This document shows positions 12,212 through 23,135 of a stretch of DNA of 64,000 nt, one piece after another. The first letter of the stretch is position 1, and each line of letters opens with the position of its first letter. Both the position numbers and the translations under genes were made by a program. Location of the stretch: positions 372,001 to 436,000 of the forward strand of contig JAHWDD010000007.1 in assembly GCA_023897205.1 (NCBI GenBank). The letters run 5' to 3'. The DNA comes from Exophiala sp. HKRS030. Taxonomy: Eukaryota > Ascomycota > Eurotiomycetes > Chaetothyriales > Herpotrichiellaceae. A model generated the notes under the pieces. The model ran no database searches. It had not been told where the DNA came from and saw nothing but the letters and a program-made list of their open reading frames with translations.

Positions 12212-12948
12212 GATTTTTTCGTTGAGATCGCTCGCTGTTTGCAAGATGGGGTCAACAATGGTCGTAACCGTAGGTCGGTTCTGGGAAGAATGCACTGTTA
12301 GGCAGAGAGGAGTTGGGTTGGGCGATAGGTGTTGTTTTTCAATGGAATGTGCTCTGGGACGAATGAGCACTATTCACGTCAAATCGAAAGGCGTTGTTTT
12401 ACGTGCTGAAAAGGTCAGGCAATAATGAAAAGCAGGGATTCGGTTTTATCATTATGTAGAGTAAGTGTTGTGCTTCCGAAGGTCAAGTACTTGATTCAGT
12501 TGAAGGTGCAGGCGGCCCATCAGATGGCAGGTAGATAGACGTCATTGAGGGCAGCCGCCATTCAGGCCCAATTGGACGCGACTTCCACAGGGCTTAGGAG
12601 GGTAGCTTGTAGTACTCCGTTCAATACAATTAGCCACCTCGTTAGTGAGGCTAGGCACCGTCCTCAAAGATGGTCGCAGCCACATGACCGCTAATCGGCT
12701 ATAGATTCCAGGGAAGAGTTAGAGGCATAAGCTGGCTTGACAGAAGCAAAAGGTGGCATTTTGAGGCGATCATGCATGTCTTATTGGGTTATCTCGAAAT
12801 CGGCCTACGTGAAACGATGGCCCAAGCGCAAACTCGGCTTGCATGCCAAGCTTCGGCAGCACAAGACTACAGCCGTATCGAAGGCTCTTTTGTAATCACG
12901 TTTTCTAGAGAGAATGTTTATCGAGCCCAAGCAAAATCTCGACCAAAG
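12212..12948. promoter_or_regulatory. Shared upstream region of the repeat protein (-) and CTU2 (+)
   Basis: A 737-bp gap between divergent starts. On the minus strand it holds a probable leader intron ending at about 12281. A TAGTACTCCGT-type motif lies at about 12610-12620. CTU2 has an open in-frame extension upstream of its chosen ATG (from 12772). I judge that extension non-coding, because the zinc-binding start of the protein is expected near the N-terminus. Confidence 0.45.
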
Positions 12949-14019
12949 ATGACGGCCAACCCTTGCGTCGACTGCCGCGAGCGCGAGGCGACGCTGACCA
13001 TCAGAAATAGGCGGCTGTGTAGCGTCTGTTTCAACTCCTATGTGCACTCGAAAATCTTAAAGCGTATGGGATCCTATGGCCTCAAGAACTTGCCTGGAGA
13101 ACAGAAACGCCGCTTGTTTCTACCTTTGTCTGGCGGGCTGTCATCGCTCGTTCTGCTACAAGTGCTTGACTTTCAGTTACAGAAGCAGATTGCAAATCGC
13201 AACAAGACAACGTATGACATTGTTGTGGCTCGAGTCGTCCTGCCTGACGAACTGGATTCACGGTCCATCAAAAGTGACTATGAAGCTTTGGCTGGAAGGT
13301 TCGCCACGCAGACTTTTCTGCCTCTACTTGATCTGCACGAAGTTTTGCGGCTCGACCACCAGGTGGAGCGGGATTTGAAAGAGCTTGGAATTGTGCGCGA
13401 CGATGGTGAAGCAGACCAGAATTTCTTCCTTCGTATCATGCATTGCAGCACGTCTGCAACTGCAGCATCGGATGTGCAGTCAATCCTGCTCAAGCGCCTT
13501 CTTGTGGCTGTTGCTAGGGACCAAGGATGTGAAAATGTCTTATGGGGTCATTCAGACACCCGTTTGGCGGCATTGGCACTGGCTGATGTTGCGAAAGGAC
13601 GAGGTGGGTCTGTTTCTTGTTCGATCGCTGATGGACAAACATTGCAAGGAGTCGACTTCAATTATCCACTCCGTGATCTCTTCAAAGCTGAACTACAGAC
13701 ATATGCTCGAGCGTCATCAGAGCCGATACTCGAAACTACAGTCGAACAAGACATCCCGGTTGGACAGCCCACCAACATACGTAGCACTGCAATCGACAGC
13801 CTCCTCAACACTTATATCACATCTCAAGGGGAGAAATACCCCAGCATCATGGCGAATGTTGTGCGCACTGCAAGCAAACTAGAAGCCAGGAGACCAGCCG
13901 ACAATGCTACAGCTTGCCCTGTTTGTCTCATGCCTGTGATAGGCACCCAGGGCCTTCTAAACAGAAATTCTGGGCTATGTTATGGATGTGAGAGAATGAG
14001 GCAAGACATTGTACCATGA
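12949..14019 (+). CDS. NCS2: Cytoplasmic tRNA 2-thiolation protein 2
   Basis: Subunit of the Ncs6-Ncs2 (CTU1-CTU2) complex that thiolates the wobble uridine of tRNA Lys, Glu and Gln in the cytosol, using sulfur from the Urm1 relay. 356 residues in one exon. The N-terminal zinc site is Cys6/Cys9 with a second pair in LCSVCFNSYVHSKI. The ATP-pyrophosphatase region begins with LPLSGGLSSLVLLQVL, where the usual SGGxDS loop carries Ser instead of Asp, as expected for the non-catalytic CTU2 partner. A C-terminal zinc pair sits in CPVCLMPV, with a further CYGC near the end. The ATG at 12949 is chosen because it starts the protein just before the zinc site; an upstream in-frame ATG at 12817 is possible but unlikely. 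The 3' end converges on the DUF4112 gene, 170 bp away. Confidence 0.93.
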   Translation: MTANPCVDCREREATLTIRNRRLCSVCFNSYVHSKILKRMGSYGLKNLPGEQKRRLFLPLSGGLSSLVLLQVLDFQLQKQIANRNKTTYDIVVARVVLPDELDSRSIKSDYEALAGRFATQTFLPLLDLHEVLRLDHQVERDLKELGIVRDDGEADQNFFLRIMHCSTSATAASDVQSILLKRLLVAVARDQGCENVLWGHSDTRLAALALADVAKGRGGSVSCSIADGQTLQGVDFNYPLRDLFKAELQTYARASSEPILETTVEQDIPVGQPTNIRSTAIDSLLNTYITSQGEKYPSIMANVVRTASKLEARRPADNATACPVCLMPVIGTQGLLNRNSGLCYGCERMRQDIVP

Positions 14020-14189
14020 TCATAGCGACACGACAGATTTACAAATCAGTGCATATGGAGTTCGAGGATGTATTCTAGGACGTTTGGAAACGACACGACA
14101 AGAATGTGCATACAATTGAATCTATGGCTCAATACAAAGTAAAGCGTACTAAATCCTCCGCTGGCAAGTTCGACCGAAACAATCTCGCA

Positions 14190-15021
14190 TCAGCGCGTGC
14201 GAGCTGGCACTGGGGGTGTAACGCCTTCTCCTCGCTCAACATCACGGCGATCTCTGCGAGATCGGCGGGACTCGCGTCGCGATGTATACCGTGGAGGAGG
14301 GCCATTCTGTTCATTCAAGCGTCTCTCTTCGCCCTGATAATCGAATTCGTCTGGCAAGCTCGGGTCCGCAGCATTGGCTTGCGGAGTACCCTTAATCCTC
14401 TTAGCACCGCGGTCGCGCAGAACTTTCTCCAGCAAAACCACATTCCTGGTGTTGCACTTATACACGGCATCTGCAATATCTCCAATAAAAGGGATCAGAC
14501 CGATTGCGAAGTCAAGGGCCATATTGAATCTCATGTGTGCTTTGACCGAGGAGGGCAACTCGGGCTCAACCGAGCAGCAGGTACGGTAGACCATGAAGGC
14601 CAACAAAAGGTCGGCGAAATCACCGATTCTGCCTCAAATTAGTCTTAATTGCACAACATGAATCGAGTACTCGCAACGTACGCTGGAATTATCCCGATCA
14701 CTGCTCCCCAACCAAATCTAGTTCCGCAAAAATTGCCGAGCGAAAGGTCGACGCGGTACGCTCTTCTTTTGGCTTTGGTGAGGATCTTCTCCTCTTGTGA
14801 AGTCAAACCAGGTGGAAGCGCACGCTTTCGCTTCTTGGTGGTCTTGTACAGTCCACCGAGTCTGGTTGCCGGGATTGTCTCGAAGTATGGATCCTGTAAA
14901 CTTGGAGTTAGGAATGACGACATTCACCGTAAGAAGTAGATCTCACCTCCTGGCCCTGCGAATTGGCGACATTTTCTTTGAAGAACCTTCTGGCTACAAG
15001 CTTCGCAGCGTAGGAAGTCAT
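14190..15021 (-). CDS. DUF4112 family membrane protein
   Basis: 241 residues from three exons (14947-15021, 14682-14893, 14190-14628; introns 53 nt each). Joining the exons restores the DUF4112 core: a hydrophobic segment GWGAVIGIIPAIGDFADLLL with the Ile-Pro-x-Ile-Gly-Asp signature across intron 2, then a second copy of that signature in FAIGLIPFIGDIADAVYKCN. The two copies look like paired membrane hairpins. The N-terminus (MTSYAAKLVARRFF) is basic and amphipathic, which could be a mitochondrial or membrane-targeting segment. The tail after about residue 190 is polar, with Arg/Ser clusters. The molecular role of DUF4112 proteins is unknown. It is divergent from DCP2, with 616 bp between the starts. 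Confidence 0.88.
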
Positions 15022-15637
15022 GGTGCAAGCGATGGGGTTTGAGATAGGATGGAAGAAGCGCACGGTGCAAAACGAGGGTCCGTTGTAAAGATATAAGATG
15101 GCGTTTGGAACAGTAACAAAGGGATTGGGAACTTTATGTCACGATGCGTTGGTGAACGGGAATAGCCTTCAAACAAAGAAAGCTAAGCAAGTCACGGTCA
15201 GCTTGGCTCGCAGAAGATCGGCTGGCTGTCGACGACTCAGGCGTCGTGGTTGACACTGAAATCTTGCTTGAAGTCCCATGAAACAGTCAACTTTTGCGCG
15301 CGGTTGTCGTCATCCTGCGGCCCCTGCATGTTCACTAACTCGAGACATTTCAGCCACAGACACATTGGGAAGATGCACCGCCACAGACACCGCCACACGT
15401 TGCCCAACTTTCGTTACTCAAGCACAACAGACACGACTGGCCAACTCTCACCTCTACCCCACAGACTCATCTGCGTCCAAAACACCAGCAACTCGGGCGC
15501 TGATCTAGATCTACCTAAAAAGGTGGCAGTGCACATTGCTATCCCTTGCTCTTACACTTCTCGATACGGCATACAATCACGGAACCGACTGCCTGTGGAA
15601 ATGATTACAGACTGCCACATCGACACAACAGCGAGAA
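15022..15637. promoter_or_regulatory. Shared upstream region of the DUF4112 gene (-) and DCP2 (+)
   Basis: A 616-bp gap between divergent starts. An open frame at 15250-15657 overlaps the first DCP2 exon in another frame and has no domain. The DCP2 leader has ATG triplets before the true start, for example one at 15601 that is out of frame, so small upstream ORFs are possible. Confidence 0.45.
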
Positions 15638-18355
15638 ATGCAACTGGAGGATTGTAAGTGCACTGCATTTCACGCCCGAAGCTCGTCTTTTCGGTGCTGA
15701 CTTTAGTCGCGTCCAGGGCTAGATGACCTTTGTGTCCGATTCATCATCAACTTGCCCCCGGAAGAGCTCCAGTCCGTAGAGCGAATATGCTTCCAAGTCG
15801 AGGAGGCACAATGGTTCTACGAAGACTTCATTCGTCCCCTTGATCCGTCACTCCCTTCTCTTTCGCTACGCGCCTTTAGCCTACGGATATTTCAACATTG
15901 TCCGCTGTTTTCACAATGGTCTGCTCAACACCATACGACCGCCTTTGCGGAATTCCTGGCCTACAAATCAAGGGTGCCAGTCCGCGGCGCCATCATGTTG
16001 AACGAGGCTATGGATGAGGTAGTCCTTGTCAAAGGCTGGAAAAAGGGTGCCAATTGGAGCTTCCCCAGAGGAAAAATCAACAAGGACGAGAACGATCTGG
16101 ATTGCGCGGTGCGCGAAGTCTACGAAGAAACGGGCTTTGACATCCGTGCAGCAGGTTTGGTTAAAGATGAAAAGGATATGAAATATATTGAGGTTACCAT
16201 GCGAGAACAGCATATGAGGCTGTACGTCTTTCGTGGCGTACCGAAGGACGTTCATTTTGAACCCAAAACTCGAAAAGAGATCAGCAAGATCGAATGGTAT
16301 AAATTGACGGATCTGCCCACTCTGAAGAAAAATCGTCAGCACGAAGGCAGCGGCACAGATCAGCCAACGATGAATGCCAACAAATTCTACATGGTGGCAC
16401 CCTTCTTGAACCCTCTCAAGAAATGGATCGCCCAACAGCGAAAGAAGGAAAACAGATACAGTTCCCATCTGGCGGCACCACCGATGGTGCCCGAGGAGAT
16501 TACAACTGAGGATGATCAAGACATGCATGACGTCGGCGCAAACTTACCTCTACCATTGCATACTGTGAGCGACCTTCCCGAAGTCACTGCGGCAGACAAA
16601 TTTGATCCTACATCACACTTGAAACAAATGCTCAATATCGGAACCGGACAGCCTACCCAACAAGAAGTCCCACAGGCTAGCCACATGCAGCATGTTGATG
16701 CTCAAAAGTCGAACGCTCTCCTCGCCCTGTTACGCAACCCGCCGCAAGGACAGAGCCGTCCTATACCTCAGACACCATTCGAACAAATAACCACGGCGCC
16801 ACCGTCTCAGCAATCGCCACATGTATCTCATGTACGCCAGCCTCAGATGAATCAAAATCGACCTCCTCCACCATTCCAGCCACCTGTATCCCAGCCTACA
16901 CAGGATAGCACCACAATACCCAAGACCACGCAGTGGCAACCACCACAATTACAGAGCGCACCATATCAACGGACTGGTGACCCACAATTCGCGCTGCAAG
17001 GGAACAACAAATCTCGGCAACCTATCGTTCCTCCAGCAAGTGCGTTACCGAAGCTCACGAACCATACAAAAGCATTGTTGGATGTCTTCAAAGGAACGGG
17101 CAACATGGCTCCTCCCCCACCCGTGCCGTCGAAGAACGGGTTGCTAGAGCTTCTCACTGGCGGAGGATCCCTCGCGAAAGCCAGTCCACAAATTCAAGCT
17201 ACGACAGGAAAGGACTTGGCCAATTTGGCGAATCGTACGCAGGATCTGAACTTGGAGCGATCAAAAACAGGCCACGGCTTTGAGCACAGCTTCGAACAGA
17301 GGGTTAAACATCAAAACCTCGCCACTCCGCCGAGCGCTCATCCCGCCAAGGCGGATAAGACATCTCTGTTGGACCTCTTTACGAGGCCTGATCAACCAGG
17401 ACAGGCTGTAGAAGAGAACCCCCCAAGTCAAGTCCCTGTTGAACTGGCTGCTACTCACACGAAGTCGTCATCCCGACAGAAAACGGACGATAACAAGAAC
17501 GAACTGCTTCTGTCGCTTCTCAGGAAGGACCATCAAGAGGGGCAAGTGCAAGCAAGATCTATGAAGCAGAAGTTTATTAAAGAAGGCGAAACTTCAGCTA
17601 CCATCAACGGGCCGCTAAATCAACCCGAGTTCGAGGCCATCTCTAGAGCAAGCAGGCAAATGTCAAGCGATATGGGACGAACTCCACTCACGTCCCATAG
17701 GACACTATATGATCCCAATCAGCCAACGCCGATGAAGATCTTGACACGATCAGATGAGGCTCATCAACAGTTTACACCACCGCGGTCTCCTCGCAGCATG
17801 AAGCCACCGCCGAAGAGAGCAGCCAAGGAGAAGGTGTCACAGAAGCCCTCTAACAAGCCATTTCAACCGCAGATACTGCGTCGACCTCAAACAGCAGATT
17901 CATCTGAGCCAGAGTCAAGTGCGAATGGGACCAGAGTCGAGCAGGAAATCCAGACCAACGCCATCTCATCTCCACCGATCCCTGATTCCTCGAGTCTTCA
18001 AGAAAGGCAGCCTTTGAGTCGACAATCCTCGCATCCCAGTGCTCAGAAGCAAGCGTTGCTATCGCTCTTCGGTGGTGGTGTAGACACCACGCCTAAGGCA
18101 TATGCAGTCCCATCTGGGTCAGGCGTAGTGTCACCATTATCAACTAGTCAGCTCATGACATCTAATGGCGAGATCTTGCCGCCTGGTGTCGAACCCATAT
18201 CAACCCGTACATCACGAGTTGGGAGTCTGGCCTCGATCACCAGTGGACCGGTTACTAATCGTGTAACCAACGAGAAACGGCAGACTGGAGCAGAAAACAA
18301 GGCCTTTTTACTGGGATATTTGGGAAGGATCGCTAGCCAGGAGAGCCAGGAATGA
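15638..18355 (+). CDS. DCP2: mRNA decapping enzyme subunit 2 (Nudix hydrolase)
   Basis: Removes the 5' cap from mRNA before 5'-3' decay, in the cytoplasm and P-bodies, with DCP1 and EDC factors. 884 residues. A 16-nt first exon (15638-15653) joins exon 2 (15717-18355) across a 63-nt intron, restoring MQLEDWLDDLCVRFIINLPP, the standard DCP2 N-terminus. The N-terminal regulatory domain covers about residues 1-95 and the Nudix domain 96-245. The Nudix box starts at Gly124 and includes REVYEETG at 138-145 with metal-binding Glu142/Glu143; Box B follows. The remaining 640 residues are Pro/Gln/Ser-rich, with seven short leucine motifs (ALLALL, ALLDVF, LLELL, LLDLF, LLLSLL, ALLSLF, FLLGYL) of the kind that bind EDC3 or PDC1. 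The first exon is too short for simple ORF finding. The gene lies 1.2 kb upstream of the WD40 gene on the same strand. Confidence 0.97.
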
Positions 18356-18650
18356 GTGATTTGCGGGCAAGGAATAACGACGTCAGGCGAGGATGAGGGC
18401 AAGGGTCGGAAGCGGTCAAGGTCGATATGTTGCATATTCCAGCGAGCCAGTCAGATTGTACCAAAGTACTTCAAATCATCAAGCATTGTTTCTTGGGCCC
18501 CAGCGCTCTAGACAGGTGACTGTCGTATTCGGATCCCGTCGTCGGGCCTCGCAGCCCATTTAGGCGTCTCGTTTCCCGGGCCTGGCAGTTATGTAATCTG
18601 CACAAACAATCCAGAGTTTGCAACCTTGTGTGGTGTAGTGTGACCACAAG

Positions 18651-18737
18651 TTGTGCGTAACCAAGAATAACTATATGCCGAAATGGCATAAATCGCGAGT
18701 TTGACACCCACCTCTGCATTACGCACAAAGGGCTATA
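18651..18737. repeat. Foldback-like repeat copy 1
   Basis: Contains a 10-bp perfect inverted repeat, TTGTGCGTAA at 18651-18660 and TTACGCACAA at 18719-18728, around a 58-nt centre. The centre carries a 26-nt core (18677-18702, beginning GCCGAAATGGCATAA) and a small inner hairpin, TATGCC/GGCATA, at 18674-18690. The core recurs almost exactly at 18985-19010. The arrangement resembles a decayed miniature foldback element, but no target-site duplication is visible. Confidence 0.5.
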
Positions 18738-18967
18738 CCTAGTACTGGTCACTGGAGTACTCCCCAATTGTCATTCCTTAGTATCAATATGAGTTAAATG
18801 GTAACCAACAAGATCCAAGTAAATCAAGAGACATGCTTAAGGACAGTGAGAATGACGAGCTAATAAGGACAATAATAACGACTAAACTGTTAGTCTATCA
18901 GTTGTGTGCGTTTCGTAAAGATATTCTCTATGGCGAATGACAATTGGGGGGGAACTCCAGTGATAAT

Positions 18968-19010
18968 TATAGCCTTGTGCGTGAGCCGAAATGGCATAAG
19001 TCGCGAGTTT
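18968..19010. repeat. Foldback-like repeat copy 2 (shortened)
   Basis: Carries TATAGCCTTGTGCGTGA (18968-18984) followed directly by the 26-nt core (18985-19010), which differs from copy 1 at a single base. Copy 1 has 16 extra bases between arm and core. The TATAGCC-arm module also matches, in inverted orientation, the right flank of copy 1 (18719-18737). The right half is missing here. Confidence 0.5.
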
Positions 19011-19601
19011 TGATGACCGAAGAGACTTATTGAGCGGGACAAGCAGCATTTTGTTCCATAGGTGGATCGTGTCACAAAACCATCAGCTCGGCGGCGTTGT
19101 ACAGTAGTACCAAGCGGATGAAAAAAACATGCCGTACTCAGCTCCATCCTGTGCTATGTACGGAGTACTTGGGTACCAAACTAATCTCTTCACGCCCGAC
19201 GAACGGTCCTCTCGGTAAGGACGAGGTAAAGTTGGGCTGGCTGGCAGCAAACTGAAACGCAAGGCCACCAGCACGCCTTTGTCGAATGCAGCTGGCGTGG
19301 AACTTCTGCAGGTGCCGTGACGAGGGTTATCTCTTAACTTCGTGAGGCTGATTTGGCTGAGATTTCATGGGTGGAGGGTGGATGGATGCTTATGTTGCCG
19401 CGCCCGATCTACAAGGTCCTTGACGCGGCCACTGGCTCGTATTAAGCTACAGTCAGAGGGGGGGGTGCAGGAGAATGGCATATTACTGAAGACGGCCCCC
19501 CGTTGCGAAATGCGCATGTGTCTTGTGTCTGGATTCTCGTTTATACTTGGTGACCCGTCCCTGGCAAATGTCTGTCTCGTTGTCGCCCCGTGTAGGTCCA
19601 A

Positions 19602-22600
19602 ATGGCAGAGGTTGCGCCGCCTCGACCAGTTCGAGGAGGAACAGGTGTAGAAAGGGCCGGTGCAGGCGTAAGTCTTTCGCTGGCAGAGGCTAGCGAGGCT
19701 GCTACGGCGCCTGCGCCAGTGCCCTTTGCTCCAGGTATGCCTGCGCCTGCGCCCACGCCCATCGCTGCCCCTCAAACCTCGAACAATAATCAACACCACG
19801 CCACTGTCTTTTTGTCGCCGACCATTCGCATCACCAATTATGACTCCGGAGGCGCGACAAAGGGTATGTGTATTATGTGTTGCGCGAGCTTGTGTACAGT
19901 CTTTGTTATGTGAACCATCACTCAGCAGCCTCCTCTGGCCTAACTCTCTCTAGAGTATAGCCGTTTGCAGGGTTGCCACATGGCTATTCCCGTCCTCGAC
20001 TTTGGTTCTTCCGTCATATCATTCACATGCTGACTGTACCGTGTGTCTTCCCTCCTCCCAGACACCCCACCTTCAAATACGAGTACCGTTCGCGACTCGA
20101 CCCATGAATATATTTCAGGCCTGAAATCAACGCCGTCGGCCAGTATGAGTCCTGTCCTTGGCTCACCGGAGGGCCAGCCTGCCAATGCTGAGCAGGGCCT
20201 GGTGCTGGACCCAATCTCACGGGTGCGCTCAGATCTCCCATGCCCACTTGGGCGGCTTACAAGTGCTCACCAGACGCAAAGCAAATTCTAGAGCGAACTC
20301 AAGCCTCGAACAAGCTCCCTCCAAGCCAGCAAAGCGGTGTACCTTCAAAGTCCACTTATGCGGAGCCCGGCCTATCCGAAGATCTATACTCGGGCAGAAT
20401 GTCTTCCGACCCGGCGCCCTTACGAAGAGTCGATAGCGGTGCTAGTAACAAGTTGACCAAGGACAAGAAGTGAGTGGTGCAAAGGCAATGAATGAAAAAG
20501 CAAATTACCTCTTCCTTCCTGGCCTCATGACTTCAGGGTTATCGTTGCTTGCACCTCTTTTCCACGCCGCCCCGCGCACATGTCTTCCACAGCCTCGTGG
20601 CCAGGACATGTACAAGGCTAACATGCATGCCTGCATAGGAAGGGTGTATCCTTTTTGAGTCGCATTATGGGCGGCCCAAAGAAGCGGGATTCGTTCGACC
20701 TGCGCGACGACACAATCTCAGAGCTTGCCGAGGACCGCTCGCCCGGGGTCGAGGCCGAAGTATTCTCTCAGCCGATCGGCTATATACCCAAGTTTCCTGC
20801 TCCTCCACGCTATATCAAGGTCAAAACACAGTACAGAAAAGAGAAGGATTTCGATCGATTGTTTCTGGCTCAGATAGCCCTTGATGCACCGAAACTGAAG
20901 TCCAGGAAGCCTTCGATAGACTCTAAAATACACGATATTAGAGACCCTCCGGCCACCTCTTCGGCTACGTCGACGGGCACGGCAAAGTCTGCAATATGGG
21001 CGATGGAGTTCTCGAGGGATGGCAAATACCTTGCCGCTGCCGGGCAAGACAAAAAGCTGAGGGTGTGGGAAGTCATCTCTAGCACGGAGGAGCGCGAGTT
21101 TGAGGAGAAGCTCGCAGAATCGGAAAACGATGGGAACAAGATCAAATTGAATGCTCCCGTCTTCAAGAACAAACTTGCAAGGGAGTACGATGGTCACACC
21201 TCGAGTATACTTGACCTCAGCTGGAGTAAGAACAACTTCCTATTATCCTCCTCGATGGACAAGACAGTTCGACTATACCATGTTAGTCGAGCCGAATGTT
21301 TGTGTGCCTTCAAGCACAACGACTTTGTGACGTCAATACAGTTCCATCCTCGTGATGATCGTTTCTTCCTGGCTGGATCTCTGGATTCCAAGTTGCGTTT
21401 ATGGAGCATTCCTGACAAGAATGTGGCGTACTGGGCACAAGTGCCTGATATGGTTACCGCTGTTGCGTTCACACCCGACGGGAAGACCGCGATTGCTGGT
21501 TGTCTGAACGGTCTCTGCATTCTGTATGACACAGAGGGATTGAAAGCACATTCGCAAATCCATGTACGGTCAGCACGAGGAAAAAATGCGAAAGGAAGCA
21601 AAATCACCGGGATTGACACGATCGCCCTGCCCAGAGATAACGCGCCACCGGACGTTAAACTCCTGATCACGAGCAACGACTCCCGAATACGAATGTACAA
21701 TTTGAAAGACAGGACGCTGGAAGTCAAATTTAGAGGAAACGAGAATACTTGCAGCCAGATCCACGCCTCTTTCAGCGACGATGGGAAGTATGTGATATGT
21801 GGAAGTGAGGACCGGAAGGCGTATATATGGCCTACTTCAGTACATGAGAGGCCGGACAACGATAAACGACCGATGGAAGTGTTTGAGGCGCATTCCGCGA
21901 TTGTCACCACCGCCTTACTAGCTCCTGAAAAGACACGGAGGTTACTTGCACAGTCCGGGGATCCTTTGTACGACCTTTGTAATCCTCCCCCAGTGACCTT
22001 GTTCAGCCGTGCAGACTCGGTAATATCTTCCCGCGCGCCTACGAATAATAGTTCTGACGAGAAGAACCCCATATCTGAGAAACGGCTGTCGGGATCCCCA
22101 AAGCGTGCTCCTGAAAGCCCAGCTTTCCTTGCGCGGCATTCCCATCCAGGCGGTCAAATCATAGTGACGGCGGATTACACCGGACAAATCAAGGTGTTTC
22201 GGCAGGATTGTGCCTTCCAGAAACGCAAACACGAATCGTGGGACGCAGGGTCGGCGTTTTCTAAGAAGATGCTTGGTCGAAGCGGTTCTGTGACTACTCG
22301 CACCTCTACCACAAGTTCCACGCGTCGCAGCTCGTTTGTCATGGGTTCAAAGACTCAGTCAACGGACCGCATCCTAAGCTGGCGGAACTCGGTCAACGCG
22401 ACAGTTGCTGGCAGTGCTACGTCGGCCAGCATGGTCGAGATTCGCGGATCAATGGGCAACGAACGGTCACGTAGTGCATCGCCGAAGAAACTGATCTCGC
22501 ATCGACTGTCGCTACGAAAACCTTCGCCGCCGACCAAGAACGGCGCTCTTTCTCCGACATCTCCAGTGTACCACTCGCCCCTCAACCAGATGCAGAATGG

Positions 22601-23135
22601 GCCTTCGATAGCGGTAACCTCGCCTACCGTTGACTCCCCAGAAAGCTTCCATTCACCTGCACAGAAAACACCAGACTACGAAAAGCATATCTCACCGACG
22701 GACTTCAAGCCGATCAGAACAAACCCCTCGCCCTCAGACCTACCCCAGAACGATCCTCTCATGCTCATGGACCAGCAGTCGTTCCTCGCCTGGGACATCC
22801 GCAATACCCTGATACCCATGGCGAAACACACTCCTCGGACGCCCGGATACCTGGGTCCGGATGGCAATCCTCTGTCACGCGCCGAGAGTTATGTCAGTCA
22901 ACTGTCCAGTGAAGTCACCGCGTCGGATCAGGAAGCACACAGTGCCAACGCCAGTGTGCATGATGGCGACGACGAGAGAGCCCGTGACGGTCGCAAGTCT
23001 CGCTCACGCAGGAGGAGCAGCAATGGCAGTGAGGGCGAACTGCGCTGTCGGAAATGTCGGGGTAAGACGTTCAAAGCGACCATGACCGACAAGGGCCAGA
23101 CGTTCCGATGTAGAAAGTGTGGTACCGTGGTGTGA
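19602..23135 (+). CDS. WD40 repeat protein, WDR44/Dgr2-like
   Basis: 1037 residues from four exons (19602-19863, 20062-20142, 20196-20469, 20639-23135; introns 198, 53 and 169 nt). The first 200 residues are Ala/Pro/Ser-rich. Exon 4 opens with KGVSFLSRIMGG, a hallmark of this fungal family. WD repeats start near residue 323 (AMEFSRDGKYLAAAGQDKKL) and continue with GH-SILDLSW, FVTSIQFHP, AVAFTPDGKTAIAG and others to about residue 540, with one more separated by a disordered insert (GGQIIVTADYTGQIKVF, about 710). A long Ser-rich region follows, then a C-terminal zinc ribbon with two CRKC pairs. Human WDR44 binds Rab11; the yeast relative Dgr2 is poorly understood. The 53-nt intron at 20143-20195 (donor GTATGA, acceptor GAGCAG) explains an apparent frameshift: without it PMPTWAAYKCSPDAKQI is out of frame. 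Confidence 0.9.

Larger units (their letters stand above)
18356..19601. other. Intergenic with a decayed repeat; leader of the WD40 gene
   Basis: A 1.25-kb gene-free stretch. It contains two copies of a short repeat (described separately), a palindromic GGAGTACTCC at 18754-18763, a perfect GTACGGAGTAC at 19158-19168 and a G8 run at about 19458. No coding frame of note. Confidence 0.55.

Noticed and set aside
20143..20291. An apparent frameshift in the WD40 gene
   Set aside because: A 53-nt intron with donor GTATGA and acceptor GAGCAG restores the frame and the conserved PTWAAYKCSPDAK segment, so the gene is intact.
21194..22072. A 292-codon minus-strand frame opposite the WD40 gene
   Set aside because: Antisense shadow of clear WD repeats; no independent evidence.
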